Source: Cladocopium goreaui
Taxonomy: Eukaryota > Sar > Dinophyceae > Suessiales > Symbiodiniaceae
NCBI GenBank assembly: GCA_947184155.2
Contig: CAMXCT020000125.1
Location: forward strand, 697,125-761,124
Direction of reading: 5' to 3'
DNA length: 64,000 nucleotides
Positions 55,201 to 64,000 of the stretch are shown here, in pieces. Within the stretch, counting starts at the first letter, position 1. Every line of letters begins with the position of its first letter. The position numbers and the translations under genes are program-made. Below the pieces are notes generated by a model. That model saw only the letters and a list, made by a program, of their open reading frames with translations. It did no database searches and had not been told where the DNA came from.

Positions 55201-57850
55201 CAGATGGTTCCGTTCCCACTTGCCATGTAGTTTCGATCAAAAAGGTCGCACTGCAGGTATCAATCCCAGAGCACAGCAGAGAAAGAAAGGACCTTACCGG
55301 AGCACACGAGCTAAGAAGAGAGGAGCACAGATAAAGATGGTCAGAGTATATACGTCAGAATATGTCAGAATATGTGAGAATGGATTCCTGGTGGCCCTGG
55401 TGGCTGGGTCATGCTAGTTGATTGAAGTTGTCGGATGGCAACGGATGGCAGTTTTGACATGTTTTGACCAAAGAAGGGAGGATCTGACGAGTTTCAGACT
55501 CCAAAGGGGAGCTTCGCTCAGGCGATTATTCGCGCAGCTGCGGCATCACCATCGAAGCCGTTGGTGATTTACACATCCTCCATGGCCGGTGCCACAGAAG
55601 TAATTGACATCACAACAGCCCAAAGATGCCCAAAGAACATGCTGCGTATATTTAGTTGAACCAGATGCTTGTGGCATTTTGTGCCTTAGGGCAGGTGCCT
55701 GCTGCCTTAAACTGGCCTGTTCCGTCGTCTGAGACACAGCGATTTTGTTTTGAATAAAGCCGGGCCACGCCAGACGCTTCGAAATCATTCGAAATTTTTC
55801 ACGGCCGTTTTGCATCCTTTTGCGCACTTGCAGCTACCACCTTCTATGTATGGCTGTTTGCTTGTGTAGGCCTAGACATACCTAGACCATCGCTGCATGA
55901 ACTCAAGCTTCAACTAATGGGCAGCAGCAAGCGCTGGATGTGCCAGGGTAAGTGGCGAAGGGTACTGTTCAACAAACTGTAGGGATGTGGTGACCATGGG
56001 TGCCCCTTGAAGATTTTGCACGACTGCGTAGAATCAACTTGGATAGGAGAGGTTCGATTTGCCCAAGGCCATTGGCCAGCGTCAAATTTCCACTCGTATA
56101 CTTTTTTTTTGTCGCAAGGTACCCGGCATAGAAATGCATAGAATCGTTGAGGAATGTGAAAGGGAGTCGAGCCTTGCGGGGATTGGGTGCACAGAATACT
56201 CTTCCGTGATCCTGCAGCTCGTTGCGAATTTACCCTAACAAGGCTGCACCCATAATATTTGATCTTGAGCATCTCTGGATCCTTCTTTTTCCCGTTGATT
56301 TTCTTCCGTTTTTTCGGTTGACTGGGGCATGTGGCTCTTGAGGCTGCCGTGCGCGGTCCAGGACAGGTGCCCCGTGATGGACGGAGCTGCTTTGATGAGG
56401 AGGAGCTCGGCAAAAACAAAAACCATCAGTTAAAATGGTTTTGAAACGGAGGCACTTTTCTTGGTAATTAGTTGATTGCAATTTTTTTTGCAACGTACTC
56501 GTAAGTCATCAGGGCCTGACCACCTTAAATATCTTGAATCTTCAGGACTGGAACCGGCAGTCCCGCCCCGAAAATGGCTGGGGCGAGGCTTATCAGTATA
56601 GCAACTCGGCTGGATGGTTCTGAAACAAAATGCTTAGAATGAAGACAGAATAAGACAGAGAAATTGACGGCGCAAGGGTTGAGGGGCCTTTTGCATAGTG
56701 TGCAATTTATATAAAGATATTCGAGTCGGAGCTGACGTTGTGGTTTGACTCAAGACTTCGTGTATGGTAGTGTCAGTGAGTCTAGGTTTGAAGGGTTCAT
56801 ACTGTCCGAAGCTGTCTCGGACACGAAGCAGCCACTCAAAGCCCATGTGCCGAGGTAAGGTTGAATCGGAACTTCGCGCCCGCATCACAGAGCAAAAGAG
56901 GTCATGGACAATTATGCAGCAGCTTCGGTTCACCAGAAATCTCCGCGTCTAAGGCCAAAGCTCTAGCTGACGAGCTAAAGGTGGGCTTTGTGTCCAGCTC
57001 CTAGTATGGAATGATTTGAGATGGCAGATGGCGGGGGTCCTGCTGATGTCATAAGTCAGTTTGAAACTAATTCAAATCATTCAGCAAGTTTTTCGGCTCT
57101 TTTGGTCTCTTTCGATTGCTCTTTCAATTGGTTCTCCCCAGCAAAAGTCTCAAATTGTTCTGCCGATTTTGCTCAGCACTTGGAGGTCGCTTTGTCCATC
57201 GTTTATCCTCGGCCCCGAGCGGGGGCCCAGTGATGGCTCTGGCTTTTCGGTGAGTCGGCAGCCTCAGAGTCGGCTGGACTTGGGATAGCTTGGCATATCT
57301 TGGTGGTGCCAATTTCTGGTGTCGTTCTGGTGCCATGTCCAGTGCCAGTCGCTGGCAGTGCCAACGTGCCAAGGCATGGTCCTTTCGTGGATGCGTGGGG
57401 TTGGGCACTGAGAATCGATGAGAATCGTAGACCCGCGGATCCACAAAATCCATCAAACATTCATCAAAACCCATGGGTATCTTGCAACGTGATTGTTCAG
57501 ACTGGCTGAACTAAGGAGCAGAAGGTGAGAAGCCTCCTGATTTCGGATGTTCGCGATGTTGCTGCAGCGCACTTGGCAGCGGCAAAAGCAACGCCAGGGC
57601 AACGCTTCATTGTTAGCACTGAGGCCAGCTTGCTGAAACATGAAATATCTTGAAATCCTTATATATATATATATCTCAAAAATTCTCAAAAATTGTCAAA
57701 TTATGTTTATTTATGTTTACTCTGTATAAAGGATTCGGTTGTTCACTGGGTGTCAGTACTGATTCAGTACCCTTTCGTTCAGATGGTGGATCTGAGCTAC
57801 CACAGGTGCGCCCCCTTCCAGAGGAAGTTGCCCAAGTGCCTCTGCTGTAG
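43288..57850 (+). CDS. NAD(P)-dependent epimerase/reductase (extended SDR), host of two nested genes
   Basis: Twelve exons join in phase: 43288-43327, 43536-43615, 52748-52824, 53049-53099, 53166-53256, 55522-55588, 56362-56402, 56546-56600, 56937-56973, 57177-57249, 57516-57627 and 57768-57850. They total 807 nt (268 residues) from ATG 43288 to TAG 57848. Key pieces, in order, are the coenzyme motif [13 protein letters not shown] (TGxxGxxG); [10 protein letters not shown] joined to [57 protein letters not shown] joined to [31 protein letters not shown]; and [17 protein letters not shown]. This is the dihydroflavonol-reductase/3-beta-HSD-like layout, slightly short. The active-site Tyr/Lys lies near EAYQYKISASK, where the exon join is least certain. 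The substrate is unknown. Intron 2 spans a GalNAc-transferase gene and intron 5 an RCC1-like gene. Confidence 0.7.
43746..52168 (+). CDS. Polypeptide N-acetylgalactosaminyltransferase with lectin tail
   Basis: Six exons, 43746-44168, 44497-44643, 44864-44995, 49590-49737, 49891-49996 and 50587-52168, join in phase into 845 residues (TGA 52166-52168). Residues about 9-77 contain two or three hydrophobic segments (for example [17 protein letters not shown]), so it is a Golgi-type membrane protein. The GT-A domain starts at about 97: [47 protein letters not shown], the metal-binding DxH as [41 protein letters not shown], the WGGEN motif in [20 protein letters not shown], and SRVAHMWREP. The long last exon holds several Cys-containing beta-trefoil (ricin-B-like) units ([35 protein letters not shown]). 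It would start mucin-type O-glycosylation in the Golgi. Intron 3 is about 4.6 kb, with a GA donor. Confidence 0.85.
45270..45640. repeat. TG microsatellite in GalNAc-transferase intron 3
   Basis: Two GT/TG-rich blocks (45270-45335 and 45466-45632), interrupted by GC, TTTG and TATG variants. Confidence 0.95.
47099..48440. repeat. GC-rich higher-order minisatellite in GalNAc-transferase intron 3
   Basis: About 1.34 kb built from the core CACGCCTGCCACG (about twenty exact copies plus variants). Cores alternate with GAAACGAAGGTGGATGTCAG-like, AAAACGACGGTAGATGTGAG-like and CCCCGGCGCCAAATCCCGGC-like linkers, giving a composite period of about 160 bp. It is markedly more GC- and CG-rich than its surroundings. 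Long open frames on both strands are artefacts of the array. Confidence 0.95.
48448..48965. repeat. TG/TTG microsatellite followed by GTGGACAAAGT units
   Basis: TG and TTG runs to about 48763, then about a dozen imperfect units of GTGTGTGGACAAAGT up to 48965. It adjoins the GC-rich minisatellite, all within one intron. Confidence 0.95.
50128..50395. repeat. TTGATCTACA / TTGATCTTCA tandem repeat
   Basis: Imperfect 12-bp units (ACATTGATCTTC, ATGATCTACATT) in the last intron of the GalNAc-transferase gene. Confidence 0.9.
53471..53487 (+). other. Probable relic of the spliced leader
   Basis: AGCCATTTTGGAACAAG matches 15 of 17 bases of the 3' part of the dinoflagellate spliced leader (AGCCATTTTGGCTCAAG). 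It lies 87 nt upstream of the likely start (ATG 53575) of an intronless gene. This is the position expected if a trans-spliced mRNA was reverse-transcribed and reinserted. Confidence 0.5.
53575..55095 (+). CDS. Ubiquitin-like plus RCC1-like repeat protein (506 residues), intronless
   Basis: One uninterrupted ORF ending at TAG 55093-55095. An in-frame ATG at 53458 also exists, but the spliced-leader relic between the two favours 53575. Residues about 13-85 form a ubiquitin-like domain ([52 protein letters not shown]). Then nine to ten tandem units of about 41 residues follow, consensus VVTWGDPxxGGDSxxVQxQL / [20 protein letters not shown]. They are RCC1-like in style but shorter than the usual 50-60. 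The last unit is partial. Such UBL/RCC1-like proteins are often annotated as HERC-type in dinoflagellates, but there is no HECT domain here, so a ligase role is not supported. The gene lies entirely inside intron 5 of the SDR gene, on the same strand. Confidence 0.75.
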   Translation: METWSGLEPRSMSSLTVTVLLLSGRDTEVSISIDSTVGDLKAVAEESLGQGCLTLVSMDGHVLDPDLHLSAAGLHDGETLSAVARQMKLAATDRAFALWYLGGVVTRGHPKDGGQSQQIRNLTKVIEVHATDHAFAAIVADGSVATWGDLRYGGNSGEVQEHLQDVQEIQATSFSFAAIVGIQREVVTWGDRVAGGDSSGVRAQLRNVKAIQASKAAFAAILEDGVGSVVCWGDPRHGGDNLGVQDQLRNIKEIQATSSAFAALSGDGTVVTWGHPQYGGDSQEIQGELKHVCQIQASRRAFAAIRADGEVVAWGDQHCGGDSSSVQTQLKNVKQIQASFGAFAAILANGSVVAWGDQSRGGDCSNFSHLLRNVTQIQAGCAAFAAIRSDGSVISWGAPSYGGDSSYVQSQLKGVQQIQATRTAFAAILADETVVTWGDPDGGGDSRRVKDQLQGVKQIQATSYAFAALLSDGTAITWGHSECGGTRPQRQVFGKSPPMSVPAKGT

Positions 57851-59956
57851 ATTCATGATGCAGCAATGAATGTCTAGCATTGTATAATATTGTATAAACC
57901 CATTCCCCTAATATTAAACACCCTTAAATGGTCCTAAATACGTGTAAACATGTGTAAACCACCTACTACTAGTACACTTAAACCATGGTTTCCGGGGGGT
58001 GTTTAATATATTCGACAGGCGTACAGTAACTTACTTTTCGTGGCATTTTTACGTTTCTACTCTTTTGTGGCTTTAGCGCAGTGCAGCAAGCTACGGTACT
58101 GGTAGCTTGCAAGTCACTGTATGTATCTGACAGTGCTGCAGAGGCGGCAGACTCAGACCACAATTACTTAACTTTATCACTTGCAAGTTGCAAGCGTCAC
58201 AAATTCATCACGAAGCGATGGAGTAAGATCCTCTTGTGGCAGTGACTGCGAGTGACTGCCGAACTGCTGAGTGGACAGGTCAAATGGTCTCAAAATGTCT
58301 CAAAATCAAACGCCACATAGCATCCCTTGGGACATCCCATGGGACATCTTGGAACATGCTGTCGAACACAGTGATCACAGTGTGCACTTTTTCTGCAAGC
58401 CCACTGCTGAGGTTCTGCGGGAAGTAGTCGCATCTGCGTGGGGCTCGGAAGCTGCGAAAGCCATCAGAGCGACTTCACCACCTACAGATGGGCCTGCCTG
58501 CATGCGCACATCAGCTGCAATGAGAATCTTATCAGGAATGAATGGGGCTTATTTATGCATAGCGATGGATAGCAGCATGTGGCGGCTCTTGCCTTGTACC
58601 CTCCATGCATACCGTTCTTTTCGCCATTGATTGAAGGCTCTTGAAAGGTATTGAAAGGCGGTTCATACAATACACAAACTTTTTCTGATTGTCCGGAGGA
58701 CCTGGGGCGCAAGAGGTCCAGTGCAAGGAGCGGCTAGGTGAGCTCCAAATCCACTGCCGTGACGCGTTAGAAACGGCTGGAAGCTAAGCGGGTCCTACAT
58801 ATCCTACATATCCTACAGGATCGACAGGAAACATCCAAACTTCAAACCAATCGACATGAATTCAGGCAACCAGACAGATTCAGTACCCTGGGCAACTGCA
58901 ACATTGCAGCATGTTGGAGGTTCCAACCATGGTGTGCCAGTGCCTCTTTGTGCCTCTTTGAGGTGAGAGATATGGCCTCCCACTTGGCATCAGTAGCTCC
59001 GAAAACAGCGTTCCGTTTTTTCCGTTTTTCATGGTGATTCAGACTTTCATTCTTCTGGTCCCCTGTGCTGTCACCTTGGATGGCCAAATTTGTGCTTTTC
59101 AAAGAAGAAGTGACCCCGCGAGAGATGTCAAAGGCTCAACAGGAATGGCCCTGAGCTTGAATCGCTGGATGCAGAACGCGTGTCCAAGCACAACCAATCT
59201 GCAACCCCCGAAGTTGTTCCCTACTTAGAAGGTCGAAAAAGTGGTTCAACACTTCCCTGAAAGCCACCTTTACCCCTTGGAGTCGCAAGGCTGAGGCAGA
59301 ACATACCCAGCTGCAATTGGTTATATATATAATATATATATATATATTATATAGATTATTGTGCTTTTTGCATCTTGTTGCATCTTGTTGCATCTTGTTG
59401 CACATGATCTCCGCAGATCCAGCCATGGATTCGTGCCGCCGGCCATGCTCAGTCTGGAGAGAAAGTGCTTTGTCGCTGGGACTATCGAGGGACTGTGGTA
59501 ATCCACTGGAAGATCTTGCACGGAGAATTCTGTCGCTTAAATTCCAAGCCTTCTTTGTATCTCTTTGATCCTCTTTGATAGTCTTCATCTGTCCCAACTG
59601 ATGTCAAGGATTTGGCAAAGAGGGATGCAGGCAGGTTGACGATTTGCACAGCCAAAATATGCAAATGATGAAACACCCCGCCAATTTTCTGCGCGCGCTA
59701 TATTTGATATATTTTCTGCCCGCCAAATACGGCGCCTGACAGTACCTGCATCCTACATCCAAAACAGATCAACACTGAGCCCAAGACATGCACCTTCACT
59801 ACCTTCCGAGCTCAGATTCTGCCAGGCAAAGGTTTGCAGACCTCGAAGGAGAAAGGGTCGTGGCCTTGGTGCTATATGAGCAAAGCATGTGAAGAATCAA
59901 TAAGAATCAATAGGAATCATGCAATTGTCGGGTTGGCTCCTTGCCTTTCTTCAGGT
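57851..59956. other. Intergenic stretch with possible exons of an unknown gene
   Basis: AG-bounded open segments occur at about 58399-58470 (PTAEVLREVVASAWGSEAAK) and 59080-59150 (AKFVLFKEEVTPREMSKAQQ). The latter is followed in another frame by ESLDAERVSKHNQSATPEVV up to TGA near 59271. They may be the end of one gene. No family was recognised. Short repeats: TCCTACATA (58793-58818) and CATCTTGTTG (59369-59400). Confidence 0.3.
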
Positions 59957-61580
59957 CAAGACCATGGAAGGTGTCCTATGCAAATGGGGACACGTACGAG
60001 GGAGAAGCTATGCACTTAGCCATACTTAGCCACTATCATTCCGGATCCTTTCAGCATCTTTCAGCTTGCCCAGATGATCAGCATGTGGTGTGTTCAGAAA
60101 GTTGGAACACCATTGGACTCAGCTCAGAGCATGGATTTCACTGCTGAGTTCGATCCTGAAGGCAATCGGACCCACACCTGCGCAGTGCTTGCGCCACGGG
60201 TACGGCGTGTACACCTACAGTGGCGGAGGGCGTGAATGTCTCAATCTTGCCACATTTCACGTTTGACTGCATCTTGTACTGCACGCGGTATGTTGTGGCA
60301 TGTTGTGGCACCACAGGCTATGAGGGCGAATTCGTGGAAGACCGCAAGCAGGGCTGGGGCTCGTTTTTCTTTGAGAACGGGGATGCCTACGAGGCAAGAT
60401 TGATGGTTCAAATGCTGTCGGATATGCTCACAGATGACAAGGATGCCTAAATTTTGAGATTTTTGGGCTTCACGCAGGGTCAATGGTACTTCGACCAGAT
60501 GCATGGCCATGGCGTTTTGGCGCATTGGGCACCAGACCAGGGAGTCCTTGTTTACGAGGTGCTTCTGCCAGTGGGTACTATAATCTATAGCACAGCAGTC
60601 CAGATGTCCAAAGGCTGCATGTGAAGACATGTTGGAGAATTGCATATGGTATATTGTTATATGATTACAATGGTTATACGTACGGTTATACGATGTTATA
60701 GGGTCATAGTTCAATGCTGCATAAAGATGCACATGCAAACAAATAAATCAAACAAATGCACAAATAAATATACGTATAAATAAACCAAACAAAACGTACT
60801 GTATATGTTCACCTGAAAAGAAGATAAAGAACACAGATCGAACACCGACACAGACCATGTCAGGGCGAGTTCCGGAGTGGACAGCGCAGTGGCAGCGGCC
60901 GCTTGATGGTCCGCGAGGGCGGTGGCCTCTTTGGCTCCTGGGAGGCACCGGTCATTGCTGAGCCATTCTGGGCCGAGTTAGTTATGTTAGGAGAAACATG
61001 GGGAAACGACATGATGAGAGAAAATGACACCAACATGAAACCACGAACTGAAGTTTGTGCAGTGCCTTTGCAATCACTGTGTTGTGTCAGGATGGGTTGC
61101 TAGTGCATGGGGTGGAGTTGGAGTTTCCCGAGCCAGAGGAAATGGATGCTTGGCTGCTTCCTTCCCATGCTGTAGGACAGGATCTTGTTTGTCTCATGAG
61201 AAACTGCATGCCGTGAGATCCATGAGGGGCAGACAATTTCGATAAAACTAAACAGCTTGCCTGAAATCTTGAGGCGGTGAGAGTCTTAAGCGACACACAA
61301 ACCTTGCTGGGCGGAAACCCTGCAGAGTGGCAACCATCAGAGGCCTGGTGCATTGCCCTTTTGATTGTCATTGGCTGTCCACTTTTGATTGTCATTGGCT
61401 GTCCACACATGTCCAGATGATTCCAGACGGGTATCCGCATCATTTCGTTGTCAATCTCCCAGCCGGAAGCAGGTCCGCACTTGGCTGCATGGACTGGGCT
61501 TAGAAGAAGCACCAGAGAGGGCCATGGCCCCCTCTGGTGGTGCACAGTTGTTGCAGGTGCCACCATGCCACCTGCAATGA
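59957..61580 (+). CDS. MORN-repeat protein, 3' exons
   Basis: Exons 59957-60008, about 60149-60225, 60317-60393, 60478-60558, 60864-60944, 61091-61171 and 61473-61580 (TGA). Several are exactly 81 nt and phase 0. They encode successive MORN motifs: SYANGDTYEGE, RHGYGVYTYSGGYEGEFVED, KQGWGSFFFENGDAYEGQWY, MHGHGVLAHWAPDQG and EGEFRSGQRSGSGRL. After the MORN repeats come a short acidic piece (VHGVELEFPEPEEMD) and VRTWLHGLGLEEAPER, which faintly resembles the start of a SAM domain. MORN proteins act as membrane- or cytoskeleton-associated scaffolds. Donors are GC, GA and GT. The 5' exons and start were not found. The junction near 60180 is uncertain. Confidence 0.65.
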
Positions 61581-62340
61581 GCCACGAGAATGGCCTTTAA
61601 AGCTCCACAAACCGCCGACCGGGTGACAGGGAAATCGAAGATGATGTGTGAACATGTGTTTGATGGCAGGCTCAGCCGGAGGACCTTGTGCAGGGTGGAC
61701 AGGCTGGACGTTTCGGTGTTATTGTTGATGAAGACATGATGTCGTAGTAGATGGTTTTAAAGAGTATATTATGTATGAAGATTCAGAAACGTACGCATTT
61801 AATATGCACAATAATATACAAACTATCTCACTCACTCACTCTCGCTCTCTCTCTCTCTCTCAATTTATAAGAGCGCCATTGCTGATGATCTTCAATTTAA
61901 TTTTCACTCGGGGTCAACTCATGAAGTTATATTCCTACTACTGTACATCTTACTAATTACTGTATATTTTCGCGATCAGACGCAGTGTTTGAAGTCATTG
62001 GACTTCTCATGATTTCGCTGCCAAGCCACAGAGCTTTACGTGATTCGACCATTTTGTATCCAAGTTGCTTTGCCATATCGTGCTGCAAGACCTGGACCTG
62101 AATAAACATGTATCTGTGTAAGGTTTGGGTCATAAACGTGTATAAAAGTACGATAGCACATTTTTTTGAAAGAAATGCAGCACACATGTATGCGTCTCCG
62201 TTTTTTTTTTTTAATGCAGTATACATCTGTGCGTATCTAACTAACTCCACATACAGAGAGAGAGAGATATATATATAGTCGGATGCTGATTAGTGTCGGG
62301 CCCCCCCAAACAATTATTGGATCCACTTAGGGTGGAAATT
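61581..62340. other. Intergenic stretch
   Basis: A CT/AG microsatellite occurs at 61835-61862, with short T and GA runs near 62190-62275. No gene was seen. Confidence 0.5.
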
Positions 62341-62805
62341 TTTAGGGACCAGGTACTCAATAAAATTGGATCAATTGATTTCAATTGATTTTCAATTGAA
62401 TTCAATTGATTTTCAATTGAATTCAATTGATTTTCAATTGATTTCAATTGATTTTCAATTGATTTTCAATTGATTTTCAATGGATTTCAATTTACTTTCA
62501 ATTTATTTCAATTCACTTTCAATTTATTTCAATTGATTTTCAATTGATTTCAATTGATTTTCAATCTAATTTCAATTGCTTTCAACTGATTTCAATTTAC
62601 TTTCAATTGATTTCAGTTTACTTTCAACTGATTTAAAATTACTTTTAATTGATCTCAATTTACTTTCAATTGATTTCAATTTACTTTCAATTTATTTTAA
62701 ATTGATTTCAATTTACGTTCAATTGATTTTCAATTGATTTCAACTTACTTTTAATTGATTTTCAATTGATTTCAATTTAGTTTGAATTTATGTTCAATTG
62801 ATTTA
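62341..62805. repeat. TTTCAATTGAT tandem array
   Basis: About 460 bp of 10-12-bp units (TTTTCAATTGATTTCAATTGA), each carrying the palindrome CAATTG, becoming more diverged toward the right. Confidence 0.95.
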
Positions 62806-63412
62806 TCATAGAAATCCCATAGGACTCCCACAGAAATCCCATAGAAAGATCATAGACATAGCATAGGAACCACAAAGAAATCCCATAAGAATCACATAAG
62901 AATCCATAGAATTCCCATACAATTCCCTCAGATATCCCATAGTAATTCCATAGAAATATCATAGAAACATCATGGAACTCCCATTGGAAATCCCACAGAA
63001 ATCCCAGAGAAATACCATAGAAAAATCATAGAAATTCCATAGAGATCCCATAGAAACCTGATTGAAATCCAATAGAAATCCCATAGACATCCCTTTGAAA
63101 TCTCATAAAAATTCCAAGAAGAACCGCCATGGAAACCCCATAGAAACCACACAGGAATCCAATAGAAATCCCATAGAAATATCATGGAAATCAAAAAGAA
63201 ATATCATGGAAACGCCAAAGCAATCCAATAGAAATATCATAGACATCCCATAGAAACCCAATTGAAATCCCATAGACATCCTTTTGAATCCCCATAGGAA
63301 TCCCATAGAACTACCATAGACACACCTTTAGAAACACCATAGAATATCATAGAAACACCATAGAAATTCCATAGAAACATTTTAGAAATCCCATAGAAAT
63401 ACCGTAGAAATC
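62806..63412. repeat. AATCCCATAGAA tandem array
   Basis: About 600 bp of imperfect 12-bp units (ATAGAAATCCC / ATCATAGAA), directly abutting the CAATTG array. Confidence 0.95.
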
Positions 63413-64000
63413 AAGGAGAGGATGCCAGGAGAATTGAACTAAGTAAGAGACAACAGCTATAGCAAAGGAAAGGAAAGAAGGATTCTGGAAAAAATCACTT
63501 CAAAAAAAAAACTGGACACAATAGAGGACCCCTACAACAAACATGCTATTGAAGATCAGGGTTGCTCATGGACTACCCCCTTAAAAAATTGCTTGGGTGC
63601 TGTTTTTTTTTTAAAGTTTCAATAAGGCATCCTATATTTTTTTTCTATGTTCAAAAACATGTTGCAAGCATTGATTAAATAATTAATTAATCATTTTGAA
63701 TAAAATCAAAAAATCCAAAAGTGAAAGACATAGATTAAACAAATGCTGAACAAAAAAATTGGCATCAGAAAAAAAATGCCACAATACCGTACCACCCCAA
63801 CACTCCACTCACCCAGAATTATTTTGGGAGAACTTGTCACAATTGTGAATCTTGGCACTAATCGGCGTCCCACATTATATATATATATTTATAAACGAAT
63901 GACTGTCGATATGTCCATTACAAAGGCTGCCAGAGTTCCAACATGAGACCCCGCGAAGTTTTTTTCCTCTGAATTCGCGACAGATTTTTTTTTGGGGGGG
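63413..64000. other. A/T-rich tail without recognised genes
   Basis: Poly-A and poly-T runs and a TA microsatellite at 63876-63892. The window ends in a T run followed by G residues. No gene was seen. Confidence 0.6.

Overview
The window looks like nuclear DNA of a dinoflagellate, probably a Symbiodiniaceae-type alga. The evidence is: every recognisable gene lies on the + strand; most genes are split into short exons; the introns inferred from protein continuity mostly start with GC or GA instead of GT; long microsatellite and minisatellite tracts are common; there is a retroelement carrying a cytosine-C5 DNA methyltransferase; and a spliced-leader-like relic lies just upstream of an intronless gene. 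Exon limits were worked out by hand from protein continuity and reading phase. No alignment or transcript data were available.

Layout. 1.8-3.2 kb: last exons of an unidentified Pro/Gln/Lys-rich protein. 5.7-10.2 kb: a two-ORF mobile element (ORF1 with a basic tail, ORF2 a transposase-like protein). 11.2-16.4 kb: a decayed retroelement with a gag-like region, CCCH finger, C5 methyltransferase, reverse transcriptase lacking its catalytic centre, and RNase H, ending in two 200-bp direct repeats. 16.8-17.7 kb: 3' exons of a WD40 protein. 18.1-19.5 kb: GATA-type satellite. 20.1-22.7 kb: ribosomal protein eS31 (RPS27A) fused to a divergent ubiquitin-like domain. 25.2-29.6 kb: saccharopine-dehydrogenase-like oxidoreductase. 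31.3-34.5 kb: asparagine-synthetase-like protein with a Cys-rich tail. 35.3 kb: a small orphan membrane-anchored ORF. 39.7 kb: an intronless tandem-PDZ protein.

43.3-57.9 kb is the most unusual region. Twelve exons join in phase into an NAD(P)-binding epimerase/reductase of the extended SDR family. Its second intron (about 9.1 kb) appears to hold a complete six-exon polypeptide N-acetylgalactosaminyltransferase gene on the same strand. Its fifth intron (about 2.3 kb) holds a complete intronless gene for a ubiquitin-like/RCC1-like repeat protein, with a spliced-leader relic upstream of the start, as expected of a retroposed mRNA. 60.0-61.6 kb: a MORN-repeat protein. 62.3-63.4 kb: two adjacent short-unit tandem arrays.

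The genes do not form an obvious pathway. They are housekeeping (eS31), metabolic (SCCPDH-like, Asn-synthetase-like, SDR), secretory-pathway (GalNAc transferase) and scaffold-type (PDZ, RCC1-like, MORN, WD40) genes in one unidirectional cluster.
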